Below are positions 1 through 12,100 of a DNA stretch of 64,000 nucleotides, in pieces. Source of the DNA: Coprinellus micaceus (taxonomy: Eukaryota; Basidiomycota; Agaricomycetes; Agaricales; Psathyrellaceae); the NCBI GenBank assembly GCA_951394405.1, contig OX596339.1, forward strand, positions 1,426,001-1,490,000, given 5' to 3'. Made by a program: the position numbers and the translations under genes. The first letter of the stretch is position 1, and each line of letters opens with the position of its first letter. The notes below the pieces were generated by a model. That model had not been told where the DNA came from, searched no databases, and saw only the letters and a program-made list of their open reading frames with translations.

Positions 1-1096
1 TCCGTCTGATCTTGAGTGACTTCTTCCCATAAGAAGAGACCGTTGGTGGGTTCGAGGTCGGGGTCGGGTTTGATAAAAGGGGCGTCTCGGCTTTGACCCG
101 TGTCTAGATGGGAAATCCGTTAGAGAGGCCAAGGAAGGAAACGAGAAAGGTTTAAAGCCCTTCCCATGAAGTCTACTGAAGGAAGATTGATAGAAGTGTA
201 CGTACGGAGGGGGGGCATACCGCTTGCTGATGTGTGGTTGCGATTCCGCGCAGTGGGGTCCGTAAGATCGAGTGATATCAGGATATTGACCCGCGACCGA
301 AGATTCATCGAGGAGCGGCTAATAGATAGCCTCAAGGGATTGGGTTCTTCCTATGACAATGGGAGGGTAAAGGGTGGATGAAACCACGTTCCATGCTGGC
401 TGTGGAATGGCATGACAGGGCCGAGTGGGCCGTTTTGCCTAAAAGTATCGGGGCGTGCAGCATGGTATAATCGCGCATCGTGCACAGATCGTCACATCAC
501 AGGACAAGCATCGATACCCAGGAACGCGGTCACGGCTGACGGAATAGAAGGGCTGGGGGCGAGAGGCAAGAACGCGTGATTGTGCCGCGCCCAGGCCGTG
601 TACCGCCGCCACAATACGCCTGTCTAAGTATGCTCCCTGGATCCTGAATTACGCGAAAGGGTGTCTTACAATCATAGAGGACTGGCGCTACTCAAGAGTA
701 GCCCCCTGAACTGTCTCTGCTCATCACCTGTTCAACGCTAAGCTTGTTCGGGAGACAGAGCATCTAATTAAGGTAAGTTTCCCTCGTCGTACATGTCGCT
801 AGAGAGAATTTCGAATCTGAGGGCCACGATTTCGGGAAAGAAATGGTTGGTATGAGCCGGTATGTGGGTGAGTTCAAGGTGAAGTTGTAATTTCCTAGTC
901 AGTGGCGCTCACCGCAGACAGGGGAACGTGGCGGTGCACCCACTGCTATTAACACAAGCAAACATGGGCAGTGGACCAGAGGCTCCTCAGCACCGGACTC
1001 AAAAGTACAATTGTTACACTCCTCCTGGTGCCACACCTCTCTTCACCTCCTCTCTCTATCTCCCAGCATCGACCGTTACGATTCCCTCACGAAATT
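1..1096. other. Left-edge intergenic DNA, no gene recognised
   Basis: Short ORFs on both strands (for example 166-381 plus and 120-335 minus) overlap each other, show no family motif and lack introns. The last few hundred bases before 1097 are presumably the promoter and 5' UTR of the SPT2 gene. Nothing else could be supported here. Confidence 0.5.
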
Positions 1097-2626
1097 ATGT
1101 CAGGCTTCGCCAGCCTCATGGCGCTCAGTGCCAGTCAAACCGCTCAGCAACAGTCCGCTGTTGACGCCTCAATGCGAGATAGAGAGCGACGAGAAGCCGA
1201 ACGACGCAAAGCCCAGGAGGCCCGGGAGGCAAAGGAGCGCGAGATGGAGAAGCAGCGACGGCTCAAGCTGTTTGAAGAGCAGAAGAAAGAGGAGGAGAGG
1301 AAGAAACGGGAGGCTGAGTCACAGAAGGCTCGGGAACTGGCGTTGAAGAAAAGGGAGGACGAGCAGCGGGACAGGCTTCTGTATGGTCCGAAGAAGGCTG
1401 CCAAAATGGCTGGTGGGAGCCATAGCTCGGGGTCTAGTGGGGGAAGGGGGAGCGGCGGTGGCAAGCCCAGAGGGTCGCCTGATGACGGCGACGATGGACC
1501 CACTCCGTTGACGAGAGAAGAGCTGAGGGAGCGCAAGCAGCGCATGGAGTTGATGAGGATGTATGGAGGGAGCAAGCGCAGCTCGACGTCGCACCATGGC
1601 GGCACGCACAAGGCAGGGAGGAGGCTACCTGGGGGTGCCATCGACATCACCTCCCCATCCCACTCCGCACCACAGTCATCACCAGGGGATGGTCTGACCG
1701 TCCGCGAGCGGTTGCAGGCGATGCCAAATACCCTAGTGAAACTCAATACGGTCAAGCGCGATACCCGGACTATTGATGAGATCCTGCAGGACCGTGCCAA
1801 GGAGAAGAAGAGGGTCCTTGAGGGCGACCAGGCGGCGCAGTTTGACGACTGGTTTGGGTCGAAGAAGAAGGATGAGAAGAGCAGACCGCCGAGCGTTGGC
1901 CCGGGCTCAGGGGCGGATACACCTCAACGTCCGTGCTTCTTCGTCTCGTTTCAGTGGTGCATGTGGCTAACTGCGCGCAGGTCCATCGACATCATCGCAG
2001 AAGAAAGCAGCGACCATCCCTTCAAAACCCATTCCTCCTTCGAAACCTACCGCGCCTCCCAAACCAAACCAAAGTCGGGGATCTACCTCTAAACTTCCTG
2101 ATTTCAACAAATCCAAGCCATCCACATCGACTTCTAAAGCCAGCGCGAGGTACGACTATGATCGGGAACGTTCCCGAGACCGCTCCCGCGACAGAGAGCG
2201 GGACAGGGACAGGCAACATCCCTCTTCAAAGTACCGCGACTCTACAGCGAAGAAACGGCCACGGTCAGACAGCAGGTCCATGTCGCCCGCCCCTCACTCG
2301 TCCAAGAAGCGTCATAGGTCGATGGTGGATGGCGAGGACGACCTGGATATCAGTACGGAGATTTGGAAGCTGTTTGGGAAAAACAAGAGCCAATATGTGG
2401 AGAGGGACGTGTTCAGTGACGATGAGGATATGGAGGCCGATGCGCGAGATGTAGAGAGGGAGGAGATGAAGAGGTGCGTTCCTATACTTTTCTTAGAGAC
2501 GCCCCTGTTGATGCGCTATGCTTTAGTTACCGCCTTGCGCAAAGGGAAGATCAGATGGCTCTGGAAGAGGAGCGGAGACACGAGGAGGAGAAGCGGAGGA
2601 AAAAGAAGATGCTTGTGAGAGGCTAA
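1097..2626 (+). CDS. SPT2: SPT2-family chromatin protein
   Basis: Exons 1097-1928, 1981-2473 and 2527-2626 give 474 aa. SPT2 proteins are HMG-like histone H3-H4 chaperones that act in the nucleus during transcription elongation. The N-terminus (MSGFASLMALSAS) matches the family start, so the first in-frame ATG of that block was chosen over an upstream ATG at 971. Residues about 30-100 are a charged coiled coil rich in Glu, Arg and Lys. The middle is Ser/Gly-rich and basic, including an Arg-Asp repeat encoded near 2155-2215. The C-terminus carries the conserved SPT2 signature: IWKLFGKN, then YVERDVFSDDEDMEAD, then a Glu/Arg/Lys helix. The two introns are 52 and 53 nt and both restore this C-terminal frame. 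The signature makes the family assignment strong; whether it acts as in yeast is inferred. Confidence 0.92.
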
Positions 2627-3565
2627 CTCTTCCAGGTTCACTTTCTGTGTCGCTTCGCTCGTTCTCCTTGTTTATTGGGATCCGCGTTCACCCCTTCAAC
2701 GCGCTTTGTCGTCCCTGGACTTTCCCCCTTCTGTGCTTTCGAGGTTACCACTGTATATCAACACTCAACACGCATTCTGCCCAACTGGATTCAATTGCAT
2801 TAAACTGCTGCTTTTCAAGGACCCCTGCCGGATCGCGGTGGATAACTGTACCATCTTCTCCACTCACTTTTTTGTGTTTCTTTCACTATTTGCTTTCTCC
2901 AGGTATTCTCTCTTGTTTCAGCCTCCATCTTGCGCCTAATATCGTCTGCTTTCATCTTCCATCGATACATACCTGCCATTTCGGATGCTCTAGCGTCCCC
3001 TTACCTTTCTGGAAGCTCCAACCCGCACTACAGCAATACCCCGGCTGTTGCACATGACGAGTTCCCCTCCCACCGCCCCGCCTGTTACGCGCATTTAATT
3101 CCTAACCCTTCCCACATGTATACCTACACTGTACAGTACACCAGAGCCACCGCCCTATCCCCCGTGCTCACGAACCTTCATTTTGGTTCCTTCTATTGAA
3201 GTACACCCTTATTTAACCTTGACTCCCCCCCATCCTTCCTCAACCACAACGTTTGCGAGTCCACCATCTCTCGCTTTCATGTCGTTGGTCCTCCTCCCTT
3301 GTAATTTGGATGCTCATTTTCTTCCTTGTAATCTACTTGGCGTACCTTCCCGAATAATCTCTAGGCCGGTGGGCTGGAGAAAAGCGCCGGTTCAGGTCCC
3401 AAGTGGGTTGGCCAAGGGGGCGTCACTTTGGGCGCCTAACGATTCAGACTCCGCAGCCCTAACTGCATGTGACCAGGCCCCAGCGGGTTTGGGCAGGTTT
3501 GGACCGCCGACTGCCTTCGACTGCCTTCTACACCCTACTTCCACTGCTCAAGTCCTACCCAAGTG
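2627..3565. other. Intergenic, 3' UTR of SPT2 and promoter of the first F-box gene
   Basis: Pyrimidine-rich DNA without a convincing coding exon. Several overlapping plus-strand ORFs (2647-3057, 3183-3566) are low complexity and have no recognisable motif. Confidence 0.5.
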
Positions 3566-5001
3566 ATGTCCGCCGTCTGGCTACCCCAAGAAATTCTCGA
3601 CACTATAACCGATAAGCTTGCCGAGGTGTCTTTTGGATGCCTCAAAGCCCTGGCGCTAACCTCTCAACGTTTTCCTGATCGATGCCGATCTCACCTCTTT
3701 CGCAAGATCGTTATTTCAACGCCGAACGAGGACTACCGGCATCCCAGGTTCACGATTCTGCTCTCGAACACAGCTCTGCTTGGACACGTCCGCCAACTGC
3801 GCATCACATTTCACCAACGCGAATCCACACCGGGGGGTCCCTTTGACGTATCCAATGGGTATGGTCGCACCCTACTTGCGATAGCGGCAGAACTCCGTGG
3901 CCTAAAAAGGCTTTATGTTGACTTTACCAGCCAGTCCTCCGACACCCAGAGTTTGGGCACTGTAGGCCCAAGATGCCGCGCTATTCTCGATAGCTTTTTA
4001 AACCACCCGTTGGTTTTCCTTGCGCTCCAGGGTCTCAGGGACATCCCCATCTCCACCGTGTCCTCTGTCAAGAGCCTAACCCAGCTCATTGCATTCAATA
4101 ACACCCACTTCACAAACACCCACCCCCAGTCGTCTATTCAATCGAAATTGGAATCTCTCACTTGTCATCGGCGTGCTCTCCACTCAATCCACTCCTTCCT
4201 TCCCTTCTTCCGAACTATCTCCCACCTTGCGTTCGAGATATTGGATAAGAAGGGCCACGTCGCAGTCTGGTCAGCTCTCCGTGAAGCGAAACCAAACCTG
4301 AAGACCCTCATCCTGGATTATTCATCGAGGTTTGCCGCCCTGAACCTAGGTGAGCGGGTCTACCACACTCCTGCCAAAAAGGTACTGAGCGCCGCCCATT
4401 GCGGTCCTGTTTAGTTTCGGACTGTTCCGCCGACTTAGTCGAGCACAATCGGGCTCTGCCCCCTTTCCCGCAACTTCGCTATTTGGCGGTGTATATCAAT
4501 ACGAGTCTCGACATGCACAATCTAGTCCAGCCGCACACCATCCCCCTCCATGCTCCCTCCCTCCTCCCTTCGTTTCTCTATACCACCTTGGCTGGGAACC
4601 CACAGATTTCGTTAGAAATCCTCGATTTTTCAGCAACCTGGATCATCCCACCAGAAGCGGAGGAACTGGACGAATATTTTGAGCATCGCTTGGTGGACCG
4701 GGAGAGGGGATGGAAGGATCTCGACGAAATACTATCAAACCGGCAGCGATTCCCCAAACTACAAACAGTTTGCGCCGCCTGCTTTGCCGACATTATTGCA
4801 CCCCATTACGGTGGGTTGGCCGCCCCGGATGAAAGTATGATTCGACAAATCCATGAGGAGACGGCGGCGGCGTTGTGCCAGACCCGTGAAGCCGTGTCGA
4901 TCTTGGACGTCGGGCTGGATGAGAGTATAACCAAAGGGGTGGATGAAGTGATACTCTCGATTTTACCGGACATATATCCCCGAAAAATCTGTGTAGGTTA
5001 G
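3566..5001 (+). CDS. F-box protein, copy 1 of an inverted pair
   Basis: Exons 3566-4349 and 4415-5001 give 456 aa. The N-terminus (WLPQEILDTITDKLAE followed by LKALALTSQRF) is an F-box of the type expanded in Agaricomycetes. F-box proteins are substrate receptors of SCF ubiquitin ligases, binding Skp1 through this motif; the remaining sequence looks like an irregular leucine-rich region but no repeat can be counted reliably. The single 65-nt intron has donor GTGAGC and acceptor TTTAG. The acceptor was chosen from two in-phase options because the paralogue at 7126-8572 splices at the matching point (both exons then continue with a V-S-D-C stretch). Exon 2 is 587 nt, exactly as in the paralogue. 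Substrate is unknown. Confidence 0.8.
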
Positions 5002-5682
5002 GGCTCCGACATTTCGATTTCAGAGTAGAGGCAGGGGATAGACAGTCAACCGCGTCTATCTTGTCATCGACTGGTTTAGCATCCTCTGCACCAGAGATGC
5101 AGTGTTTCTAGGGCTACTCGACGCCAGGGATTGGAAAGGCGGACGCACAGTAGGCGGCTGGGGGGAAGAACGTTCGAACGTACATACGCAAGCGCATTTC
5201 CAAGGATTCACCGGAAGTCAAAAGTGCTTGCTAGTAGGTGTTTACGAATCCAGTCGCCTCTTACGTGAGGTCCCGGGTTTAACACTGGCACTTGACCTTC
5301 GAATCGAGATTAATTCTGGCGCCGTTTTCTTGCTGAATGGTTGCATTTGCTGAGCGATTGAGGTATTGGGGGTGGTTCAGGGGGATGACTGTGAGGAGGC
5401 AAGAATGAAATTCAACATCCGCTGCCATCAGCAACCTCATCAGCGGGCGGGCGCCTGTTTCCTGTTTAGCCCCACATCCTGCCGCCGACAGCAGCCCAAG
5501 TGTATGTGAAGATCGCACTTTTCCAGTGGGGTGTCGAATGTCTGATGATACTGTTTCGTAGTCTCGACTCCATGACCACGGAGCATTTGTGCACGAACGC
5601 ACAACAGCCCCCACTCCCGACACTCTCTACACCAGGACATAGGGGCGTCTCTACCCAAGCAGAAGGAGGAGACCAGCGAGAG
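5002..5682. other. Intergenic between F-box copy 1 and the POF1-like gene
   Basis: Short ORFs on both strands without motif. The last 180 bases are in frame with the downstream gene from a possible earlier start at 5500, but they show no conserved features and probably are 5' UTR. Confidence 0.45.
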
Positions 5683-6750
5683 ATGCTGAGTCACATCCGA
5701 CAATATGCACCCGGCCTCCTGAACCGCCTTCAATCAGGCCTCTCAAATCTTCCAGTGGAGCTCGTGTGGGCTGCCCACTCTCAATGGCCTCTTCCCCCAA
5801 GTCCCAGCATCAAACCACCCCGAAATACCCAAAACCTAATCCGGATATCCGTCCTTGATTCCTCATTTAACCCTCCGACACTCGCCCACCTCGCTCTCGC
5901 CAACAGTCCACGCCCCTCGTACACGACGGAATCCATCGGAGCAGAATATGAGGCGAAACTCCTCTTGCTCTCCGTCAAGAATGTGGACAAAGCCCTGAAG
6001 GCAGGCGACGCAACCTATCTACAAAGGTTACAAATGATGGGACTACTGGCGCAGGATCTGTCGGTGCGGGACGGGAATGTAGCCATTGCCATTACTGACG
6101 AACCAACGTTTGTTGGGAAGTCCAAGGTGCTGCAGGAGTACCTGAAGGCTCGACTGGCTTCTTTACCGCCAGAAAATACCCCCCAGCTACCCATGGGACC
6201 TCCGAATACCCAACTTTCCTTCGTCATTGGACTAGATACCCTCGAGCGTCTCTTCTCTCCGAAGTATTACCCACCCCCACCCGGCTCCCAGGCAACCCAC
6301 GAAGAGATGATGATAGGTGTGCTATCCCGAATGCTTTCACCGTTCACTCAGGGTGGCGATAATTCGTTGGTCGTCTGTGCCAGACGCAGTACGACGCTCC
6401 CCAGTGATGTGGGACAAAGTCCAAAATCAACTCTAGATCTTGGCGAGGCGGAAGGATGGATGAAGAAGCGTGACGCGCTATCCGGGGACGCGACGAGTTC
6501 TGACTCGCACAGCTCGCACGCCGCCAGCGCCGTTTCAGGTCCGGGAGATCATCGCGAAATACCAAAAGACGAGCGCATAGTCATCATCGATATTGGGGAC
6601 CGGGCCAGCAAGTTCAGTTCGACCGCTGTGCGCAATGCCCGCAGCTGCATAGGTGTATTAGGAGCGAATGCAGGCGAGGGACCTTGGAGAGAGTGCGTGA
6701 CTGATAGCGTGGCAAAATATGTGGAGGAGGAAGGTCTGTACGTTTCCTGA
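5683..6750 (+). CDS. POF1-like nicotinamide-nucleotide adenylyltransferase-family protein
   Basis: Intronless, 355 aa from the ATG at 5683. Residues 61-69 read SFNPPTLAH, the nucleotide-binding (H/T)xGH-type signature of the nucleotidylyltransferase superfamily, in the SFNPPT form typical of fungal POF1/NMNAT-like proteins. Close to the C-terminus FSSTAVRNA corresponds to the ISSTxVR motif that binds the triphosphate. A central block, SFVIGLDTLERLF, fits the substrate-binding strand and helix of this fold. Between them is a low-complexity Ser/His insert. Known yeast POF1 is linked to filamentation and protein quality control; an NAD-synthesis role is possible but not shown by the sequence. 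The gene lies between two inverted F-box paralogues and runs on the plus strand like copy 1. Confidence 0.8.
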   Translation: MLSHIRQYAPGLLNRLQSGLSNLPVELVWAAHSQWPLPPSPSIKPPRNTQNLIRISVLDSSFNPPTLAHLALANSPRPSYTTESIGAEYEAKLLLLSVKNVDKALKAGDATYLQRLQMMGLLAQDLSVRDGNVAIAITDEPTFVGKSKVLQEYLKARLASLPPENTPQLPMGPPNTQLSFVIGLDTLERLFSPKYYPPPPGSQATHEEMMIGVLSRMLSPFTQGGDNSLVVCARRSTTLPSDVGQSPKSTLDLGEAEGWMKKRDALSGDATSSDSHSSHAASAVSGPGDHREIPKDERIVIIDIGDRASKFSSTAVRNARSCIGVLGANAGEGPWRECVTDSVAKYVEEEGLYVS

Positions 6751-7125
6751 ATGCACCAGTGGATGACTGGTACGTGTGTACCACACGAATGCAAAGTACT
6801 CTGGGCCGGTCGAAACCTGCGAACCAGGACGTGGCAAACCCCAATCGTAACAAAGCCCCCACCAGATTTTTTATGGAGGGCGTCCCCTATTAAAACTGTA
6901 GCCGATTCGAGTGAGAGGCCACGACAGGCGGGTGTGCGCGACAGGTAGGAACGGCACGGAGCGTCCTATCGCGCCAGGTACATGGGTGGATATACAGATC
7001 GTCACGCTTCTGGCGCAAACGTACGTGGTGAAAACCACCCAACTCCGAACATTTGACAGCGCCTTTCGGCCTGTATTGTGTGAACCCGTCAAATCTAGCA
7101 TAAATGAGGCAAAGGAAGTTAATAT
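6751..7125. other. Intergenic between the POF1-like gene and F-box copy 2 (converging 3' ends)
   Basis: No coding motif. It contains the 3' regions of two convergent genes. Confidence 0.5.
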
Positions 7126-8572
7126 TTAGTGTTCGAGAGTCCGCTTTTTGGTGCCCTGAGCGCTGGGGAACGGCAAGGGTGACATGTGCATAGTCGAGAT
7201 GAGGTCGTTCACCCGCACTTCGATCTCCCTATCGATGCCCACATCCAGCACTTCCACAACCTTCTTGGTGTCTTGTAGGGCAGCATGTGTCTGTTCTTTC
7301 GCCCGACGCTGGATCTCCAGGGTGTCGATGTGGCCGTCGTAGGGAGGATGTGGGGTAGAAATTGATCGCACGATCCAGAGCTTCGGAAATAGCCTTCGAC
7401 TCGACAGTATACTATCGACCAGGGACCATCCATACTCGCCGCCAACTAGGGGCATGTGGCTGTAATGCTGGAACCCCAATGAATCGTCTTGGACCGTCCA
7501 ATGTGCCCTAAAATTGAACATCTCCAGACGGGGTTGGGTATTTTGCGAGATCATGGTGACAAGGAGGCGAGGTATGAATATGGGCATGGGAACCAAGTAC
7601 ACTGGCTCAGAGAGATCGTCTTTGGCGTTGAAAACAATGGCCAGGTAGCGAAGGTGTGGGAAGGAGGGAAGGGTACGGTTCGCTCTCTCAGATTCGGAGA
7701 GACAGTCCGATACTATTCAATGTTCAGCACAAGCTCACATACCCTGTGGTAACGGATGAAAGCAACTCACCCAAATCGAGGTTCCTTCGTGAGGACGAAG
7801 TTCTATTAGAATAATTGAGGACGAGGCTTTCGAGTCTTGGGAGTGCTGTGCCAAGGACAGTCCAGGCTGCGACATGCTCCTGTACTCCCGCTATTTCGAA
7901 GGAGAAATGGGGGATGTCACAGAAGGAGGGGAGGAGGGGAGGAAGTGATGTAATTCCTGTGCGGTGGCAGCTCAACCACTGCAGGTTCGGAGGAGCAAGA
8001 GCCCCAACATTTGCACCCTCCTTAGAGAACCCTGCATACTTTTCCAAGAGTAGGCGCCTCAGGTGGGGTAGCGACTGGACCATGTGTATGGGTATGTTTC
8101 TGAGACCTTGCACGTAGAGATCGTTCAGAACTGAGACGGTTATAATGGCTTGGGTTATTACGTCGCGGCATGAGGGGCTGGTGGTTTCCCAAGTAGCCCA
8201 TTCTTCTCCAGTATCGTCTGGATAGGATTTAAAGAAGATAATGGCCAGTGTTGTTACGCCGCGGAAATGGTCCAATAAGCTGAGCATGGAATTATGGAAT
8301 TCAGACTCGTCGTTGTCGTCCGGGCGCGAAAAACCCATGTTCAGGATGAGGGTGCGAGTATGTCGAAACAGCGAGGGGTGTGACCCTAGCATATCCAATC
8401 TCTTTTTGACATTATCGGAGTCAAGGGTCATCGTACAAAAGAGATGCGACTGGGATCGATGTGTGAAACGGCGTGAGGACAGGGCTAGGTCGTTGAGCGA
8501 TTCACTGGACAACTCGGCCACCCAGTCCATGATGGTGTCAAGGATCTCCGGCGGAAGCGATGGGATGGCCAT
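7126..8572 (-). CDS. F-box protein, copy 2 of an inverted pair
   Basis: Exons on the minus strand are 8572-7771 and 7712-7126, giving 462 aa. The start MAIPSLPPEILDTIMDW followed by LNDLALSSRRF is an F-box of the same subtype as the protein encoded at 3566-5001. The 58-nt intron (7713-7770) falls at the homologous codon and phase as in copy 1, and the bases around both splice sites are similar. Exon 2 is 587 nt in both genes. The C-terminal part (a rising-helix pattern around FPKLWIV, then QTHAALQDTKKVVEVLDVG) lines up with QTREAVSILDVG in copy 1. Predicted role: SCF substrate adaptor with unknown target. The two copies have diverged well beyond half of their residues, so the duplication is old. 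Confidence 0.8.
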
Positions 8573-9146
8573 CGATGCCGATGTGTGGTGTATGTGCTGC
8601 TAGGGGTGGAGGCTCGGGTTGAGTTAGAAGAGCGAAAGCCTGCATGGGAATGTCGAGTCCGAGTCACCTCTGACAGCCATCAAAACGTTCGCACGATCCA
8701 GGCGAAACATGAAACAGTTAAGCGCCGACTAGTGACTGTCGCAGTCACTAGTCGTTGCCCTATCGCGAGCGAACGTACGTAACGATCCCAAGTGGTATAG
8801 AGTCAACTTTATCGCGATTGTCCTAGAAATACATGCGTGATAGGTCGCCCTCCCAGTCCTGTCAGGTAAAGGGTGGGCACGGTCCAAGGAGAACAAGATA
8901 AGTTAGGAAAGGGCAAATATTCTACGGTAGCAGCATAACGACGATCGTTAGAGCAAAATCGTGAAAGGTCGTGAATGTGAAAGCGATGAATAGGATACCG
9001 ATGTTAGACTGTCCAAGGGTGACAAGAAAAGCAAAGCAAGGACAAGGAGGAAACCAGTCCCAAGAACACAACACACTCCAAGAGTGGATAACGATACAGC
9101 AGAAGAAAGCCAGGAAGACGTAATAAACGAGGCCACGAGTACTCAC
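8573..9146. other. Intergenic, promoter of F-box copy 2 and 3' region of the Kelch gene
   Basis: No coding exon recognised. A possible 3'-UTR intron with donor GTGAGT sits just after the stop of the Kelch gene (minus strand, near 9146). A perfect 13-bp inverted repeat is annotated separately. Confidence 0.5.
8726..8754. repeat. Perfect 13-bp inverted repeat with 3-nt loop
   Basis: The left arm CGACTAGTGACTG (8726-8738) and right arm CAGTCACTAGTCG (8742-8754) are exact reverse complements, separated by TCG. The arms lie about 155 bp upstream of the ATG of the minus-strand F-box gene. It could be a dimeric transcription-factor site or a cruciform/hairpin; no T-run follows it, so it does not resemble a Pol III terminator. 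Confidence 0.85.
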
Positions 9147-12100
9147 TCACTCAGTTGTGCTCTCCCCACTCCCCACACTCGAGCGCTTATTATCTGGGTT
9201 GACAATGAACAAACTTCTCCTAGGCACGAGACCATAGCTCGAGCCCGTAGGATTAGGCCGAGAACCAATCACTGTCGCCCTTCGCGGCGATCCAGCGTCC
9301 AAGAGCTTCACCCTCGCCGCAACAGACCCAGAGCGCGGGTACTCGACTTGAGAGGCTGAGTGAGGGGGCTCGGGCAGTGGACTGTGCGAGCCTGACCTCG
9401 GGCCACTTCCCAAGGAACCAGCGGACCCCGCGCGAGGCAAACCATCAGGGGCTGATAGGCGGTCTGCTGACGTCGGTGTCGATGGGGTGGACGTCTTCGA
9501 TAGGAGGAGACTAGTCGCTGAAGAGGCTCGGGGCCCAATTGGCCTGAGAGGTATGGGCGCACGAAGGGAGGTCGTACCCACGCTCGGTCCTGATCCGCCT
9601 TCTACTGCTTCTCGCAGATACAGCTGACTGCCTATGAGATCGTCGGAAATTTCCAGAGGTGAGGAAACGATCTCATCGATCAGCGGCGTCGGGCCCCTGC
9701 TATGACGAAGCTGCTCGTCGAAGCTGAATTCGCGGGAAGACATGATGCTGCCCTCATGCGTCGTCTCCGAAGCCAGTCTCTGCACAACCTCCATCTGGCC
9801 TGCAATCCTATCGAGCGCCTCCGAGTCGACTGTCTGAACAGAGGACACCGACTTGCCGTGCTTCGCCCCTCCTGGGTAAAGGGAACCTTTTCGGCCGACG
9901 CCAGGTCCTGCGCTGCCAGGCTTCCCAGTCGTACCTTGGCTCGACTGCCTCGACCCGGGGGATTCGCTCTCGGGAGTGGTCTTCTCGGCGATCATGGAGA
10001 GCCGCGGCGGGGGGTTAGGATCGCGAAGCTCTCGAGTGGGATGGTGCGTGGACCGCGACGAAGCATCACTCGCCCGGCGTGCTATCCGACTCCACCACGA
10101 ATTGCTACGGCTCACACCACCATCGACAGCAGGCAGCGACCCAGAGAGTAGAGTGGGCGATAGTTGTGGATGCTCGCTCCCACTGGCGACTGCTCGTTGC
10201 TGAGATGTCCTGGAACTCGCCTGAGAAGCAGGGGCGCCGAGCGTGCTCTCGTTGGTTGATAAACGTGCTAAGGAAGAACCACTCGCATTGCCGGCAAGTG
10301 TGCTTTGTGAGGTTCTCTCGGAGAGCGGGCTGAGCGAATGCCCAGTGAAGTCGAGAGGAAGGAGGCTTGTGCGGATACCCGTCGATACTGGTGGTACCAT
10401 ACGTACGCCGCTGGAGGTTGAAGGCTCATCTCGATACGCAGTTTCCGATGACCCGCTCGGCTCTTCTTCGATAGGGTCGGAGAAGGGGTCGGAGTAGCTG
10501 ACGCCACTGCGCGTACTGACATAGCTTATCTCCCGGCGTGTTCGTGGTCTCGTCTGGTTCACCGACTCCTCGTCTGCACGCATGAGAGAGGAGGCGTCGT
10601 CCGCGAGGGGGTCACCCTTCTCGCGCCAAGGCGTACTCGTAGCAGAGTCCGTCGTTACACGCTTGTTTTTACGACCAATTATGCTCAGCACGGACCACGA
10701 ACTTCCCCCGGTGCCTTCTCGACGCGTATTGTTGTACCAAGTGCCGAAGTCCGCGTTGTCTTCATCGTCTAGCATGTTCCTCCGCTCTTGCTTTTCCCTC
10801 GGGTTCTGTGATTTGGCGGTCGACGTTCCCAGCAGGCCAGTGAGGCCCGCAAGGCTGAGGGCACCAAGCCAACCCTGGTTCCCGCTTCCCTGCCCCCTCT
10901 CCGAGGCCTCAGCGTCGCCCGCTCCTGCCAACGGAATGTCGCGATGGATCTGTGAGTCGTCGTCGTTGTCGTCGAACGCTGGAACGACACCGGGCGTTCC
11001 CGAATCGTCTCCATCGATGACCCAGAACCTTGCTTGCGCCCACTTGCGTTGTTGTCTCCTCCGATAGTACCAAATGCCCACGATAATGGCGGCCAAACCT
11101 AGAACGCCGAGTGACGTACTGACGGCGATTGTGGTAGTGCGATTTTTCTTGGACTCTGCCTCCGCGGGTGTTTCAGGATCTTGGGGGTCAGGCCCGGGCG
11201 TTGGCGTGGGCGATGCCTGGTGAGTGTTCGGTGTGGTTGTAGGTGTGCGAGTGGCGGGGGGAAGGGTAGATGCTGGCGTAGAGGTCGACGGGCGCGGAGT
11301 GAATGTTGGAACAATTGTAGAACTCGGAATGTTGTAGACCTGTACAGGATCGGGCGCTGGCGCAGATTGAGAGTACCCTGTGATTGTTCGAATCAGTATG
11401 ATGGGCAAAACGGGTGAAAAGAAATGCCCTAACCGAAACCAAACACAACGTTGTCGCCAGACGAGACGGCGAAATGATCGCGTCGAGCGCCAATACCAGC
11501 TAACGAGTCTAGACGCGTCCACGTTGCTTCCGGTGGGGAAAGGTCGAGTACCCACCCATCATCCAAGGTAGTTTGCAGCTGGGCGTCGCTTCCTCCGTGA
11601 ATGAGGATCCTATCGGGGGCGATGAGGGTTGCAGCGAAGGCTCGGCGGGCGTTAGGGAGTGAGCCACTAGAGACAAGAAGCCGAGACCACGTATACGGTG
11701 TCTTGGTAGTATCGAGGACGTAAATGGTTGAAAGTAGAAGCAGTACGCTCTGTGACGGGACGTAGCCTCCGAACACGAGGATGCGCCCATCAGGGAGGAT
11801 AATGGAAACATGGCCAACGAGATCGGGAGGTCCGTTCGCCGTTGGGAGTCGAGTGAAGGAAGGCCCATTTGGGTCATAGACCCAATTGTCCGAGCATGCT
11901 GTACCCGATCCATCTGCCCTCTCGCCCCCGAAGATGAAAACAAGGCCAGACGGGATCGTGGCGGTGGAGTGGCGAATGCGTCTGGTTGGTTGATTTGCCC
12001 ATGAGTCTGGTTGAACAATCCAAACCGCGTTCAATCTGTCCCAAATATCGAGGATGACTGCCGAATCTGGGTTCCCGAGAAGCACGATGTCCGAGTTGAC

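Noticed and set aside
1144..1800. 218-codon minus-strand ORF
   Set aside because: It is exactly antisense to the SPT2 coding exon and has the Ser/Arg/Leu bias of an antisense shadow.
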